Source: Denitromonas halophila (GTDB lineage Bacteria > Pseudomonadota > Gammaproteobacteria > Burkholderiales > Rhodocyclaceae). Taken from it: DNA of 64,000 nt. Position 1 is the stretch's first letter, and each line of letters begins with the position of its first letter. The notes under the pieces are model-generated. The model was not told the origin of the DNA and did not search any database. It saw only the letters and a program-made list of their open reading frames with translations. Positions 12,201 through 27,168 of the stretch are shown here, in pieces. The position numbers and the translations under genes were made by a program. The stretch is from contig NZ_VMNK01000014.1 in assembly GCF_007625155.1 (NCBI RefSeq), positions 62,001 through 126,000 on the forward strand, read 5' to 3'.

Positions 12201-12783
12201 CGCCAGCGAACGCAAGGGCTATCTGGATGCGCAGCATGCGGACCTGACCGAAGCGATCGCCACACTCGAAGACGCAATCCGCCGGATCGATCGCGAAACC
12301 CGCGAGCAGCTTCAGGTCACGTACGATACGGTCAGTGCCCAGTTTTCGACGCTGTTTCCGCAGCTGTTCGGAGGCGGTCAGGCGCGTTTGGTGCTCACCG
12401 GGGACGAGATTCTCGACGCGGGCATCCAGATCGTGGCCCAGCCACCGGGCAAAAAGAACGCATCAATCCACCTTCTGTCGGGTGGAGAAAAGGCCTTGAC
12501 CGCGATTGCGCTGGTGTTTTCGCTGTTCCAGCTCAATCCGGCACCGTTTTGCATGCTTGACGAGGTGGACGCGCCATTGGACGATACCAACACTGGACGC
12601 TTCTGCGAGATGGTCAAGCGAATGGCATCACAGACCCAGTTCCTGTTCATCAGTCACAACAAGATCACGATGGAGATCGCCCAGCAGCTGGTGGGGGTGA
12701 CGATGCAGGAGCAGGGCGTATCGCGTATTGTCGAAGTCGACATGGAAGAAGCATTGCGGATGGCGGATGCCGCCCCCGCGTGA
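9265..12783 (+). CDS. smc: chromosome segregation SMC ATPase
   Basis: Condensin-type ATPase of 1172 residues that organises and segregates the chromosome with ScpA/ScpB. Walker A GPNGCGKSN lies near residue 35, then a long coiled coil rich in Glu/Arg/Ala, a globular hinge around 500-660, a returning coiled coil, the ABC signature LLSGGEKALTAIAL and Walker B FCMLDEVDAPLDD near the C-terminus. The start is GTG at 9265, giving the conserved opening RLSRLKLAGFKTFVDP; an in-frame ATG at 9118 would add 49 residues with no resemblance to SMC. It is followed after 18 bases by the zipA-like gene, a layout common in betaproteobacteria. Confidence 0.95.
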   Translation: MRLSRLKLAGFKTFVDPTTVLSPGQLVGVVGPNGCGKSNIIDAVRWVLGETRASALRGASMQDVIFNGSTTRKAVSRASVELVFDNADGKAAGQWSQYAEIAVKRVLDRSGDSSYYINNVLVRRKDVVDLFLGTGLGPRAYAIIEQGMISRIIEARPEEVRGFLEEAAGVTKYRERRRETEGRLSDAGENLLRLDDICLELGDRITRLEGQAEIAERYRRMHHDHAQKQQLLWLLKRNEARAESERVVQALEGASRQMESDSTRLGELTAAIDTARGVHQGASEAVQVAQNDFFNASAEVSRLEGERQHLADNRRRLAARLEQLDGEHTHWATRQGQLIEEQARWQALLEVADLRLAQAEARHEAAADRVPEAESHFRTAEATAAAARRELAQTEQQARVEETRCASARRALDALQVRQTRLSAEEGQIAAPPETEVARCEMQLTAAEDALHQLIEENDALQSAMPAQQAALKRAADEEREIQRRLTTAQARHEALVQLQRKVKQQGALGDWLRHRGLEGATALWQQLEVAAGWESAVEAVLRERLAALPESALADLAAWRAEPPPSTLAVMRAVVAPHEEAAPLAGATLLIAHLRCDASLYGTLAHWLAGVYAVDDLAAWADRRDTLAPGQVLVAPDGQCLTRDCFIHYVADARTHGVIEREREIHELDALLDTLATGHETAQAAVAEADRIFALTQARATELRRQQQDRQGAVHQAQVALLKQTQARQRAEEQQARIAGDLSEIQRALAVEQEHLSVAGSELSRCEALVEVLRERLEHANTVRADREAAYREAQNQLQSLARDMSEAGFSQRECGGKLDDIARNLALAAEQLARIAQERTVRAAEHDATDPLAGEAALQAALEQRASRETALSARRDQLAEAAAQLKVLEEDRLRLEQAAAPLRDQVAELRLARQAAELAQAQHQSRLDEVEADEALLTPLLADVRETALQRDVASLARQIDALGAVNLAALDELKSASERKGYLDAQHADLTEAIATLEDAIRRIDRETREQLQVTYDTVSAQFSTLFPQLFGGGQARLVLTGDEILDAGIQIVAQPPGKKNASIHLLSGGEKALTAIALVFSLFQLNPAPFCMLDEVDAPLDDTNTGRFCEMVKRMASQTQFLFISHNKITMEIAQQLVGVTMQEQGVSRIVEVDMEEALRMADAAPA

Positions 12784-12801
12784 GTAAAGAGCAAGGAAAA
12801 C

Positions 12802-16882
<4,081 letters not shown>

Positions 16883-16895
16883 AAGGGTTCAGCCC

Positions 16896-16931
16896 AAAGA
16901 CAAACGGCGCCCGCGGGCGCCGTTTGTCTTT
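16896..16931. terminator. bidirectional intrinsic terminator, perfect 36-base palindrome
   Basis: Two 18-base arms are exact reverse complements with no unpaired centre in the DNA. The left arm begins AAAGACAAACGG and the right arm ends CCGTTTGTCTTT. In RNA it would form a long GC-rich hairpin whose arms end in A and T tracts, so it can terminate transcription from both sides. It lies between the stop of galU (plus, 16882) and the stop of typA (minus, 16944), exactly where a shared terminator is expected. Confidence 0.88.
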
Positions 16932-16943
16932 GTTGCGTTAGGC

Positions 16944-18758
<1,815 letters not shown>

Positions 18759-18906
18759 GAAAAGCGCCGGAAGTGTTTGAAAAGGGGCGGATTCTACCAT
18801 GGCCTGTCGCGTCGCAGCATGCTTCCGTCAGAAGGTGTGCACGAGTTGTTCAGTGGCTGCGTGGTAAAATCGGCGCCCTTTTTCATCTGCTGCAGGAGTT
18901 CCCTGG

Positions 18907-19650
18907 ATGCTGGCCATCATTGGCGGAAGCGGTTTGACGCAATTGGCGTCTCTTGAAATTACCCGTCGCGAAGTGGTGCGTACGCCCTATGGTGAGCCCT
19001 CGGGCGCGCTGACGTTTGGTCAGGTGTGTGATCAGGCGGTGGTGTTTCTGGCACGTCACGGCTACGGCCACACGATTCCGCCGCATCTGGTGAACTATCG
19101 CGCCAATCTGTGGGCCTTGAAGCATGTTGGCGCGCTGGGGGTGATTTCGGTCGCCTCGGTTGGCGGCATTCGCGAAGACTTCGGGCCAGGCGTGCTGGTT
19201 GTGCCGGACCAGATCATTGATTACACCTGGGGCCGCAAGAGTACGTATTTCGATGCGCTGGACCAGCCGGTACATCACGTCGATTTCACGCATCCGTATG
19301 ATCAGGCACTGCGTCAGCGCTTGCTGCGTGCCGCGGCGGCAGCGGGGCAGGCGGTGCACGATGGGGGCGTCTATGCCACCACGCAGGGCCCACGTCTGGA
19401 GACCGCTGCCGAGATCAATCGTTTCGAGCGCGATGGTGCCGATCTGGTCGGCATGACGGGCATGCCCGAGGCTGTGCTGGCGCGGGAACTGGAATTGCCT
19501 TACGCCGCGATCAACGTGGTGGCGAACTTTGCTGCGGGTCGCGCATCGAGCGAGCAGGGCATCAGCTTCGACAGTATCGAGGTGGTGTTGCACGAGGCGA
19601 TGCTGCGAGTGCGCTGCATCCTCGACAGCTTGTGCGTCGAGGATGCCTGA
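18907..19650 (+). CDS. mtnP: S-methyl-5'-thioinosine phosphorylase
   Basis: Purine nucleoside phosphorylase family protein of 247 residues. The GGSGL motif near the N-terminus, the RHGYGHTIPPHLVNYRAN segment and the MTGMPEAVLARELELPYA segment are family hallmarks of the MTAP/MTIP branch. It probably cleaves methylthioinosine (or methylthioadenosine) to the base and methylthioribose-1-phosphate for methionine salvage. Length and overall sequence are closer in my reading to the Pseudomonas MTI phosphorylase than to MTAP, but substrate choice depends on a few pocket residues I cannot resolve here. It is a single gene, with glnD convergent 18 bases downstream. Confidence 0.82.
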   Translation: MLAIIGGSGLTQLASLEITRREVVRTPYGEPSGALTFGQVCDQAVVFLARHGYGHTIPPHLVNYRANLWALKHVGALGVISVASVGGIREDFGPGVLVVPDQIIDYTWGRKSTYFDALDQPVHHVDFTHPYDQALRQRLLRAAAAAGQAVHDGGVYATTQGPRLETAAEINRFERDGADLVGMTGMPEAVLARELELPYAAINVVANFAAGRASSEQGISFDSIEVVLHEAMLRVRCILDSLCVEDA

Positions 19651-19668
19651 TGGGCGTCGGGCTGAGGG

Positions 19669-22251
19669 CTAGATCCTCAGCTTGTCTGCCAGGTCGCGCT
19701 CGACTTTCAAGGCGTGGGCGTCATTCGATAGCCCGCGCCCGGTGACCAGAAAGGTGTCTTCGACCCGTTCGCCCAGCGTGGAGATCTTGGCGGCCAGCAC
19801 CGAGACTTCGTGGAAGGCGAGGGTTTCCGCGATGTCGAACAGCAATCCTGGCCGGTCGGCCGCGGTCAGCGTCAGGATGTAATGCTTGGCGCTGTCGTCG
19901 GGGCGCAGCTTGACGGCTGGCGCCACCGGGAAATGCCGCACCTTGCGTGAGAGTCGCGTATCGGTGGGGCGGTCGATCGGCGCGTCGGTGGTGAGACGCG
20001 TGATCAGTTCGTGCTCGATCAGTGCAATATGCTCGCGATAGTGCGAATTGCCACCGGGGTTTTGCAGCACAAAGCTGTCGAGCGCGAAGTTGTGCCGCGT
20101 GGTGTGCACCTTGGCATCAAGAATGGTGTAACTGAGCTTGCCGAAGAAACCACACAGGCGTTTGAACAGATCGCGCTGGTCATGGGTATAAATCATGACC
20201 TGCAGACTTTCGCCGCCTTCGCTCAGGCGCGCCTTGACCACCGGCGCCGGGCTGTCCGGGCGGTGGTAGAGATGGCGCGTATGCCAGGCGATCTCATCGG
20301 CTGAGTGGCGCATGAAATACACCGAATCCAGCTTGGCCCAGAGTGCGTCTTCCGTACCGGGACGAAGACCGAAGTAACGCAGGATGCGCGCGGCGTCTTG
20401 CTGGCGCTCATCCAGACCCAGGGCTTCGACCGCTGAGGCACCACGTAACAGGCGCTGGGTAGCATGGAAGAGGTCTTCGAGCAGTCGCGCCTTCCAGCCG
20501 TTCCAGACCTTCGGGCTGGTGCCGCGAATGTCTGCGTGAGTAAGCAGGTAGAGTGCGATGAGCCGCTCCTCGGTGCCGACACGCTCGGCGAAGCGTTCGA
20601 CCACATCCGGGTCGGTGATGTCTTCCTTTTGCGCGACATGCGACATCACAAGATGGTTTTCGACCAGCCACTCCACGAGTGTCGTCTCGGTGGGCGCCAG
20701 GCTGTGTTGTTCGCAAAAGTTGCGGGCATCGACCATGCCGAGTTTGGAGTGGTCGCCGCCACGGCCTTTGGCGATGTCGTGAAACAGCGAAGCGACATAG
20801 AGCAGCCAGTGGTCCGGGTAGCTCAGCATCAAGCGTGTCATGAGCGGGTATTCGTGCGCATGCTCGCCCATGGTGAAGCGGCGCAGATTGCGCAGCACCA
20901 TCATGGTGTGTTGATCGACGGTATACACATGAAACAGGTCGTGCTGCATCTGGCAGGAAATCTTGCGCCAGGGTGGCAGGTAGTTGCTCAGGATGCCGTA
21001 CTGATTCATTCGCCGGAAGGTGTGCACGATGCCGCGCCGGGCCTTGAGCAGCGAGATGAAGCGGGCTCGGTTGTCGGGGTCGGCACGGAAGCGGGCGTTG
21101 ATGCGCCGGCGGTTGATCCAGAGCGCGCGCAGTGTACGCGCGGTCATGCCGGTAAGTTCCGAGCGTTGCTGCAGCAGCGCGAACGCGTCGAACATGGCGC
21201 CTGGCGTGTGTTCAAAGAGATCGTCTTGCCGGATGTCGAGCAGGTCGCGCACGCTCTGGAACTGCTCGTCGATGAAAATCGGTGCGGCCCGGTCGTGCTC
21301 AAAGAACTCATCGCGATAGTTCAGCGAGAGCAGGGTGTTGAGTTGCGTGACCTTCTTGGCCGACAGGTAGTAGCGCTGCATCAGTACTTCGGCGGCGCGC
21401 TTGCCTGCGGTGGGCTTGATGTCAAAGGCCTTGGCGAGGTTCTCTTGATGATCAAACAGCAGCCGATCTTCGGCCCGGCCGGCGAGCAGGTGCAGACGGA
21501 TGCGCACATGCTGCAAAAAACGCTCGGCCGAGCGCAGATCATTGGCTTCGTCGGCCGTGATCAGCCGGCGGCGGGCGAGATCGCGCCAGCTTTTACCCAG
21601 CCCCGCCGCCCGCGCCACCCAGCCCAGCACCTGCAGATCGCGCAGGCCGCCGGGGCTTTCCTTGCAATTGGGCTCAAGCGCATAGGGACTGTCCTGGTAG
21701 CGCGCGTAGCGTTGTTCCTGCTCGCGTTGCTTGGCGGCAAAAAAAGTGGCGGCGTCGAGTTCGGCAAACAGTTGCTTGTCGAGGGATTCGAAGCGGGCGC
21801 GTGGGCCGGCCAGGAGTCGCTTTTCAAGCAGGTTGGTCTGGATGGTGACGTCATTGCGCGCCGCTTCGACGCACTCGTCGATGGTGCGGACGCTGTGGCC
21901 GATATGCAGGCCGATATCCCACAGCGCACCGACAAATCCGGTGAGTCGGGCTTCGCTCTCGGATGAGACCGTGTCCGGCAGCAGGATGAGCAGGTCGATA
22001 TCAGAGTAGGGATGCAGCTCACCGCGCCCGTAGCCGCCGGTCGCGATCAGCGCGATGTCGGCGGGCAGGCCGAAGCTTCGCCAGAGCGATTTGATTGCCC
22101 CGTCGACCAGGCTTGTGCGGCCCTTCAGGTAGGAGCCGGTCAGCGGGCGCTCAAGGTAATTGTCCGCGAGCTTTTTTTCGCCGTCACGGATAGTGTCGCG
22201 AACCGCGGTGATCGCGGTGCGCGTCGGAGCGACGACGGGGCGCGCACTCAT
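19669..22251 (-). CDS. glnD: bifunctional PII uridylyltransferase/uridylyl-removing enzyme
   Basis: Central nitrogen sensor of 860 residues that uridylylates PII proteins when glutamine is low and removes UMP when glutamine is high. The nucleotidyltransferase motif GGYGRGELHPYSDIDLLILL is intact, the HD hydrolase domain carries SLFHDIAKGRGGDHS, and two ACT domains fill the C-terminus (VMIYTHDQRDLFKRL and LTAADRPGLLFDI). ATG 22251 overlaps the stop of map (ATGA), so the two genes are coupled; an extension to 22350 lies inside map and is rejected. Confidence 0.95.
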   Translation of the reverse strand: MSARPVVAPTRTAITAVRDTIRDGEKKLADNYLERPLTGSYLKGRTSLVDGAIKSLWRSFGLPADIALIATGGYGRGELHPYSDIDLLILLPDTVSSESEARLTGFVGALWDIGLHIGHSVRTIDECVEAARNDVTIQTNLLEKRLLAGPRARFESLDKQLFAELDAATFFAAKQREQEQRYARYQDSPYALEPNCKESPGGLRDLQVLGWVARAAGLGKSWRDLARRRLITADEANDLRSAERFLQHVRIRLHLLAGRAEDRLLFDHQENLAKAFDIKPTAGKRAAEVLMQRYYLSAKKVTQLNTLLSLNYRDEFFEHDRAAPIFIDEQFQSVRDLLDIRQDDLFEHTPGAMFDAFALLQQRSELTGMTARTLRALWINRRRINARFRADPDNRARFISLLKARRGIVHTFRRMNQYGILSNYLPPWRKISCQMQHDLFHVYTVDQHTMMVLRNLRRFTMGEHAHEYPLMTRLMLSYPDHWLLYVASLFHDIAKGRGGDHSKLGMVDARNFCEQHSLAPTETTLVEWLVENHLVMSHVAQKEDITDPDVVERFAERVGTEERLIALYLLTHADIRGTSPKVWNGWKARLLEDLFHATQRLLRGASAVEALGLDERQQDAARILRYFGLRPGTEDALWAKLDSVYFMRHSADEIAWHTRHLYHRPDSPAPVVKARLSEGGESLQVMIYTHDQRDLFKRLCGFFGKLSYTILDAKVHTTRHNFALDSFVLQNPGGNSHYREHIALIEHELITRLTTDAPIDRPTDTRLSRKVRHFPVAPAVKLRPDDSAKHYILTLTAADRPGLLFDIAETLAFHEVSVLAAKISTLGERVEDTFLVTGRGLSNDAHALKVERDLADKLRI

Positions 22252-23063
22252 GGCAGCAGTGCGTCGACCAGGGCGGGGCGGGCGGGCGTGCCGTCGGACA
22301 CGGTCAGCACCTCGACGCCGGTCTCGGTCACCAGAATGGTGTGCTCCCACTGGGCCGACAGGCTGCGGTCTTTGGTGACGATGGTCCAGCCGTCGGGCAG
22401 TTCGGAGATGGCGGCCTTGCCGGCGTTGATCATCGGCTCGATGGTGAAGGTCATGCCTGCCTTCAGTTCCAGGCCGGTGCCGGGGCGGCCGTAGTGCAGC
22501 ACCTGCGGGTCTTCATGAAATTTCTTGCCAATGCCGTGGCCGCAGAATTCGCGCACCACGGAAAAACCGTTTTCTTCGGCATATTTTTGAATCGCGGCGC
22601 CGATGTCGCCCAGACGCGCACCCGGTTTGACCATGGCAATGCCCAGCCACATGCACTCGTAGGTGACCTGGCAAAGCCGTTTGGCCAGGATGGAAACGCC
22701 GGCGCCAACCTCGAACATCCGGCTGGTGTCACCGTGGTAGCCGTTCTTGATAACGGTGATGTCGATATTGACGATGTCGCCTTTTTTCAAGGCCTTGTCA
22801 CCCGGCACGCCATGGCATACCTGATGATTGATCGAGGTGCAGATCGACTTGGGATAGGGGGTGTAGCCCGATGGCGCGTAGTTCAGCGGCGCGGGAATGG
22901 CCTGCTGCACGTCGACAATGTAGTCGTGGCACAGCTTGTCGAGTTCATCCGTGGTCACGCCGGGTTTGACGTGCGGGGTGATGAAGTCGAGCACCTCCGC
23001 GGCCAATCGGCCGGCGACGCGCATATGCTGGATGTCTTCTGAATTCTTGATGTCGATGGTCAT
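22248..23063 (-). CDS. map: type I methionine aminopeptidase
   Basis: Removes the initiator methionine from nascent proteins; dinuclear metal enzyme of 271 residues. Metal and substrate residues are visible in the HQVCHGVPGDKAL, NIDITVIKNGYHGDTSRMF, CGHGIGKKFHEDPQV and FTIEPMI segments. ATG 23063 gives the typical MTIDIKNSEDIQHMRVAGR opening; the open frame to 23171 is not conserved. It is divergent from rpsB, the classical arrangement map/rpsB-tsf, and coupled to glnD downstream. Confidence 0.95.
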   Translation of the reverse strand: MTIDIKNSEDIQHMRVAGRLAAEVLDFITPHVKPGVTTDELDKLCHDYIVDVQQAIPAPLNYAPSGYTPYPKSICTSINHQVCHGVPGDKALKKGDIVNIDITVIKNGYHGDTSRMFEVGAGVSILAKRLCQVTYECMWLGIAMVKPGARLGDIGAAIQKYAEENGFSVVREFCGHGIGKKFHEDPQVLHYGRPGTGLELKAGMTFTIEPMINAGKAAISELPDGWTIVTKDRSLSAQWEHTILVTETGVEVLTVSDGTPARPALVDALLP

Positions 23064-23157
23064 GCTTATATGGTCGTGCTGGGGTCGGTAAAGGCGAAAG
23101 GCTATCGCATGGCGGGGCCGCCAGCAATCTTCCGCCAAAAACAGCGTGTGGATGCGC

Positions 23158-23187
23158 TTGAGCGCTGTCATGTTGCACTGCTATACT
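23158..23187 (+). promoter_or_regulatory. candidate sigma-70 promoter of rpsB
   Basis: TTGAGC at 23158-23163 and TATACT at 23182-23187 are separated by 18 bases, a good match to a housekeeping promoter. It would start transcription near 23194 and leave a leader of about 135 bases before rpsB. No other equally good pair is seen between the divergent map start and rpsB. Sequence match only. Confidence 0.55.
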
Positions 23188-23193
23188 AGCGAG

Positions 23194-23329
23194 CTTGCTT
23201 GATCGTGGTGATCTTGCAAGACAAATCCACACGCCCGGTTTTACACCGGAAAGGGTCTGTTCGCATGGCGGGCAGTAGCGGCCGAGAGGTTGCGTCCGGG
23301 CGGAGGTTTAACCCTTTAGGAGCAACACA
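23194..23329 (+). promoter_or_regulatory. rpsB 5' leader, possible S2 autoregulatory region
   Basis: This untranslated stretch of about 135 bases contains a clear small hairpin (CCGGT at 23235-23239 pairing with ACCGG at 23245-23249), then a purine-rich GC-rich segment and a strong Shine-Dalgarno (TTTAGGAGCAACACA) before the rpsB ATG. In gammaproteobacteria the rpsB-tsf leader is bound by ribosomal protein S2 to repress its own operon; by position and length this region could play the same role. I did not establish a match to a published consensus fold. Confidence 0.35.
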
Positions 23330-24097
23330 ATGTCTAACGTTACGATGCGCCAGATGCTTGAAGCAGGCGTTCACTTTGGTCACCAGACCCGTTTCTGGAA
23401 CCCCCGCATGGCCCCGTACATCTTCGGCCATCGCAACAAGATTCACATCGTCAACCTCGAAAAGACGATGGTCAAGTACCGCGAAGCGATGGACTTCATT
23501 CGCAAGCTGTCCGCCAACAAGGGCACCGTTCTGTTTGTGAGCACCAAGCGTCAGGCGCGCGAGATCATCGCTGAAGAAGCCCAGCGTGCCGGTATGCCTT
23601 ATGTTGACGAGCGCTGGCTCGGCGGCATGCTGACCAACTTCAAGACCGTGCGTCAGTCGATCAAGCGCCTGAAGGACATGGAAGCGATGGTGGAAGATGG
23701 TTCCATCGAGCGCCTGTCCAAGAAAGAAGCGCTGATGACCACCCGCGAAATCGAGAAGCTGCGCAAGAGTATCGGTGGTATCAAGGATATGGGCGGCTTG
23801 CCGGATGCCATCTTCGTGGTTGACGTTGGTTATCACAAGATTGCCATCACCGAGACCCGCAAGCTGGGTATTCCAATCGTGGCCGTGGTTGATACCAACC
23901 ACTCGCCCGAAGGTGTCGATTTCGTGATCCCGGGTAACGATGACTCCAGTCGTGCCATTCGTCTGTTCGCCCGCGGCGCTGCTGATGCAGTGATCGAAGG
24001 TCGCAGCCAGGCGATGCAGGAAATCGTGGCCGCTGGTGGTGACGAATTTGTCGAAGTGGAAGTGGAAGACGGCGCTGCCGACGAAGCCCAAGGCTGA
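23330..24097 (+). CDS. rpsB: 30S ribosomal protein uS2
   Basis: Ribosomal protein of the small subunit, 255 residues, with the typical opening [20 protein letters not shown] and the conserved [20 protein letters not shown] and [13 protein letters not shown] segments. The C-terminal tail is short and acidic. The Shine-Dalgarno AGGAG is well placed. It is the first gene of the rpsB-tsf-pyrH-frr cluster, as in most bacteria, with tsf following after 43 bases. Confidence 0.97.
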   Translation: MSNVTMRQMLEAGVHFGHQTRFWNPRMAPYIFGHRNKIHIVNLEKTMVKYREAMDFIRKLSANKGTVLFVSTKRQAREIIAEEAQRAGMPYVDERWLGGMLTNFKTVRQSIKRLKDMEAMVEDGSIERLSKKEALMTTREIEKLRKSIGGIKDMGGLPDAIFVVDVGYHKIAITETRKLGIPIVAVVDTNHSPEGVDFVIPGNDDSSRAIRLFARGAADAVIEGRSQAMQEIVAAGGDEFVEVEVEDGAADEAQG

Positions 24098-24140
24098 GTC
24101 TCGCACCCCCACTGATCAACTAAAGAATTCAGGAGTAAGC

Positions 24141-25034
24141 ATGGCGGCAATTACCGCAGGCATGGTGAAAGAGCTTCGCGAGAAGACTGACGCGCCGATG
24201 ATGGAGTGCAAGAAGGCACTGACCGAGGCAGAGGGCGACCTGGCCAAGGCAGAAGAAATCCTGCGCATCAAACTGGGCAACAAGGCAAGCAAGGCGGCCA
24301 GCCGCGTCACCGCGGAAGGCATCGTGGCGACCTGGATTTCCGAAGACGGAAAGCTGGCAGCCATGGTTGAGCTGAACTGCGAAACCGACTTCGTTGCCAA
24401 AAACGACGACTTCCTCGCGCTGGGCGCCAGCCTGGCCGAGATGGTGGCCAAGCAGAACCCGGCCGATGTTGCTGCATTGTCGGCACTGGAAATCGGTGGC
24501 CAGACGGTGGAAGCCGTTCGTGCCGCGCTGGTGGGCAAGGTCGGCGAAAACATGTCGATCCGCCGTTTCGCCCGCATTCAGACCGAAGGCGCCGTGTCCA
24601 GCTACATTCACGGTGGCTCGAAGATTGGCGTGCTGATCGATGTGATCGGCGGTGACGAAGAGCTGGGCCGCGATCTGGCGATGCACATCGCCGCAGGCAA
24701 GCCGAAGGCGCTGTCGAGCGACCAGGTACCTGCCGAGCTGATCGAGACCGAGCGTCGCATCGCAACCGAAAAGGCGGCCGAGTCGGGCAAGCCGGCCGAT
24801 ATCGTCGCCAAGATGGTTGAAGGTACGGTGCAGAAGTTCCTCAAGGAAGTGACGCTGCTGGGTCAGCCGTTCGTCAAGAACGACAAGCTGACCGTCGAGG
24901 CGCTGCTGAAGTCGAAGAGCGCATCGGTTGGCAGCTTTGTGCTGTTCATCGTCGGTGAAGGCATCGAGAAGAAGGTCGATGACTTCGCCGCCGAAGTGGC
25001 AGCTCAGGCTGCTGCGGCCGCTGCCAAGAAGTAA
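24141..25034 (+). CDS. tsf: elongation factor Ts
   Basis: Nucleotide exchange factor that regenerates EF-Tu-GTP, 297 residues. The N-terminal UBA-like domain contains the hallmark [18 protein letters not shown] and the core has the conserved CETDFVAKN segment. The ATG at 24141 follows the Shine-Dalgarno AGGAG (TCAGGAGTAAGC); an in-frame upstream start at 24036 lies inside rpsB and is rejected. It is co-transcribed with rpsB and followed after 18 bases by pyrH. Confidence 0.97.
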   Translation: MAAITAGMVKELREKTDAPMMECKKALTEAEGDLAKAEEILRIKLGNKASKAASRVTAEGIVATWISEDGKLAAMVELNCETDFVAKNDDFLALGASLAEMVAKQNPADVAALSALEIGGQTVEAVRAALVGKVGENMSIRRFARIQTEGAVSSYIHGGSKIGVLIDVIGGDEELGRDLAMHIAAGKPKALSSDQVPAELIETERRIATEKAAESGKPADIVAKMVEGTVQKFLKEVTLLGQPFVKNDKLTVEALLKSKSASVGSFVLFIVGEGIEKKVDDFAAEVAAQAAAAAAKK

Positions 25035-25052
25035 TCGCTGGAGAACTGCTGC

Positions 25053-25769
25053 ATGACAACCCCCGCGTATCAGCGCATCCTGCTGAAACTTTCTGGCGAA
25101 GCCCTGATGGGTGATGATGCCTATGGCATCAACCCCGATGTGGTCTCCCGGATTGTGGGCGAAGTGGCTGAAGTTGCCCGAATGGGTGTGCAGGTGGGGG
25201 TGGTCATTGGCGGAGGCAATATCTTCCGTGGCATGGCGGGCGCAGCATCAGGCATGGATCGGGCAACCGCCGATTACATGGGGATGCTGGCAACGGTCAT
25301 GAATGCCATGGCGCTGGCTGATGCCATGCGCGCCGCCGGTGTGGTGGCGCGCGTGCAGTCAGCATTGAATATCGAACAGGTCGTCGAGCCCTATATCCGT
25401 GGCAAGGCGATCCGCTACCTCGAAAATGGCCGCGTGGTCATTTTTGGCGCCGGTACCGGTAACCCGTTTTTCACGACAGATACCGCAGCGGCACTGCGTG
25501 GCGCCGAAATCGGTGCGCAGATCGTGCTCAAGGCCACTAAAGTGGACGGTATTTATACCGCCGATCCGAAACGTGATCCGAATGCCGAGCGCTTTAGCCG
25601 GATCAGTTTTGACGAAGCCATCAGCCGCAATCTGCAGGTGATGGACGCCACGGCTTTTGCGCTTTGCCGCGATCAAAAGCTGCCGCTCAATGTGTTCAGC
25701 ATCTTCAAGCCCGGTGCGCTCAAGCGCGTCGTGATGGGCGAAGATGAAGGCACCCTGGTTTACTGCTGA
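25053..25769 (+). CDS. pyrH: UMP kinase
   Basis: Phosphorylates UMP to UDP in pyrimidine nucleotide synthesis; hexameric amino-acid-kinase-fold enzyme of 238 residues, unrelated to eukaryotic UMP/CMP kinase. Seen: [13 protein letters not shown] at the N-terminus, the glycine-rich [10 protein letters not shown], and the [18 protein letters not shown] catalytic loop. It is 18 bases after tsf and 10 bases before frr, in the standard order, linking nucleotide supply to translation genes. Confidence 0.97.
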   Translation: MTTPAYQRILLKLSGEALMGDDAYGINPDVVSRIVGEVAEVARMGVQVGVVIGGGNIFRGMAGAASGMDRATADYMGMLATVMNAMALADAMRAAGVVARVQSALNIEQVVEPYIRGKAIRYLENGRVVIFGAGTGNPFFTTDTAAALRGAEIGAQIVLKATKVDGIYTADPKRDPNAERFSRISFDEAISRNLQVMDATAFALCRDQKLPLNVFSIFKPGALKRVVMGEDEGTLVYC

Positions 25770-25779
25770 GGACTTCGAC

Positions 25780-26337
25780 ATGATCTCTGAATTGAAATCC
25801 ACTGCTGAAAAGAAAATGAAGAAGTCGGTGGAAGCGCTGAACAACGATCTCGGAAAAATCCGTACGGGTCGCGCGCACACCGGCTTGCTCGACCACGTGA
25901 TGGTCGATTACTACGGCAGCATGGTGCCGGTGAATCAGGTCGCCAATGTGACCTTGGTCGACGCCCGTACCATCGGTGTTCAGCCATGGGAAAAGAACAT
26001 GGTGGGCAAGGTCGAGAAAGCGATTCGCGATTCGGATCTGGGCTTGAACCCCGCATCGGTCGGCGAATTGATTCGCGTGCCGATGCCGATGCTCACCGAA
26101 GAGCGTCGCCGCGACCTGATCAAGGTGGTCAAGCAGGAAGGCGAGGCCGCCAAGGTGGCGATCCGCAACCTTCGTCGCGATGCCAACAGCTCGATGAAAG
26201 ACGCGCTGAAGGACAAGCTGATTTCGGAAGACGAAGACCGTAGGGGTCAAGACGAAATCCAGAAGCTGACCGACAAGTACATTGCCGAGGTTGACGCACT
26301 CCTGGTGCAAAAAGAACAGGACATGATGCAGGTTTGA
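25780..26337 (+). CDS. frr: ribosome recycling factor
   Basis: Splits post-termination ribosomes together with EF-G; 185 residues, three-helix-bundle protein mimicking tRNA. The segments [31 protein letters not shown] and [25 protein letters not shown] are diagnostic. ATG 25780 begins MISELKST at family length; an upstream in-frame ATG at 25744 lies inside pyrH and adds a non-conserved 12-residue extension. It is followed by uppS after 42 bases. Confidence 0.97.
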   Translation: MISELKSTAEKKMKKSVEALNNDLGKIRTGRAHTGLLDHVMVDYYGSMVPVNQVANVTLVDARTIGVQPWEKNMVGKVEKAIRDSDLGLNPASVGELIRVPMPMLTEERRRDLIKVVKQEGEAAKVAIRNLRRDANSSMKDALKDKLISEDEDRRGQDEIQKLTDKYIAEVDALLVQKEQDMMQV

Positions 26338-26379
26338 GCCTGGCCTTAGCGCCGCTCGAGCCTGGATCACCCGTTCCGG

Positions 26380-27168
26380 ATGGCAACATCCAAATTCGCG
26401 AGTTCAACGCGCTCCATTCCTGAGCGCGATGACGGCCCGCGCCATGTCGCCATCATCATGGATGGCAACGGCCGCTGGGCCCGCAAACGCTTTCTGCCGC
26501 GCGTGGCGGGTCATGTGCGCGGTGTTGAAACCGTGCGCGCCACCATCCGTAGTTGTATTGAGCGGAATGTTTCCCATCTCACCTTGTTCGCCTTCAGTTC
26601 CGAGAACTGGCGGCGGCCTGCGGATGAGGTGTCGTTTCTCATGCAGTTGTTCATGCGCTCACTCAAGAAAGAGATTGAACGCATCCACGAGAACGAAATC
26701 CGTTTTCGGGTGATCGGTGATCTCAGTCGCTTTGATGACGAGTTGGTCGCGATGATTCGCGACGCCGAAGCGCTGACAGCCGGCAACACCCGTTTGAATC
26801 TAACCATTGCCGCCAACTACGGCGGGCGTTGGGACATTCTTCAAGGCGTTCGCCGACTGGTTGCTGACGCGGGACCAAGCGCCGACATCACCGAAGAGGC
26901 GCTTGAGCCGTATCTGTCGATGGCTTTTGCGCCGGAGCCCGACCTTTTTATTCGCACCGGCGGTGAAAAGCGCATCAGCAATTTCCTGCTGTGGCAGCTT
27001 GCCTATACCGAACTCTACTTTACCGATGCCTTGTGGCCCGATTTCGGCGACAAGGCGTTGGATGCCGCTCTCGCGTCCTACCGTCAGCGTGAGCGTCGTT
27101 TCGGTAGAACCAGCGAGCAGCTCGACGAGACGGCTCAGAAGGGCGCCGAGGGCGACTCACGTGCTTAA
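26380..27168 (+). CDS. uppS: undecaprenyl diphosphate synthase
   Basis: Cis-prenyltransferase of 262 residues making the C55 lipid carrier for peptidoglycan and polysaccharides. The catalytic Asp lies in [13 protein letters not shown]; the conserved [21 protein letters not shown] and the C-terminal [16 protein letters not shown] motifs follow. The first 20 residues are variable and the ATG at 26380 is the first good start after frr; a later start is possible but would have to precede HVAIIMDG. It overlaps cdsA by 8 bases. Confidence 0.95.
   Translation: MATSKFASSTRSIPERDDGPRHVAIIMDGNGRWARKRFLPRVAGHVRGVETVRATIRSCIERNVSHLTLFAFSSENWRRPADEVSFLMQLFMRSLKKEIERIHENEIRFRVIGDLSRFDDELVAMIRDAEALTAGNTRLNLTIAANYGGRWDILQGVRRLVADAGPSADITEEALEPYLSMAFAPEPDLFIRTGGEKRISNFLLWQLAYTELYFTDALWPDFGDKALDAALASYRQRERRFGRTSEQLDETAQKGAEGDSRA

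Noticed and set aside
20464-21966. Open frame of 500 codons antisense to glnD
   Set aside because: Fully inside glnD, which has all its motifs; no independent coding evidence.
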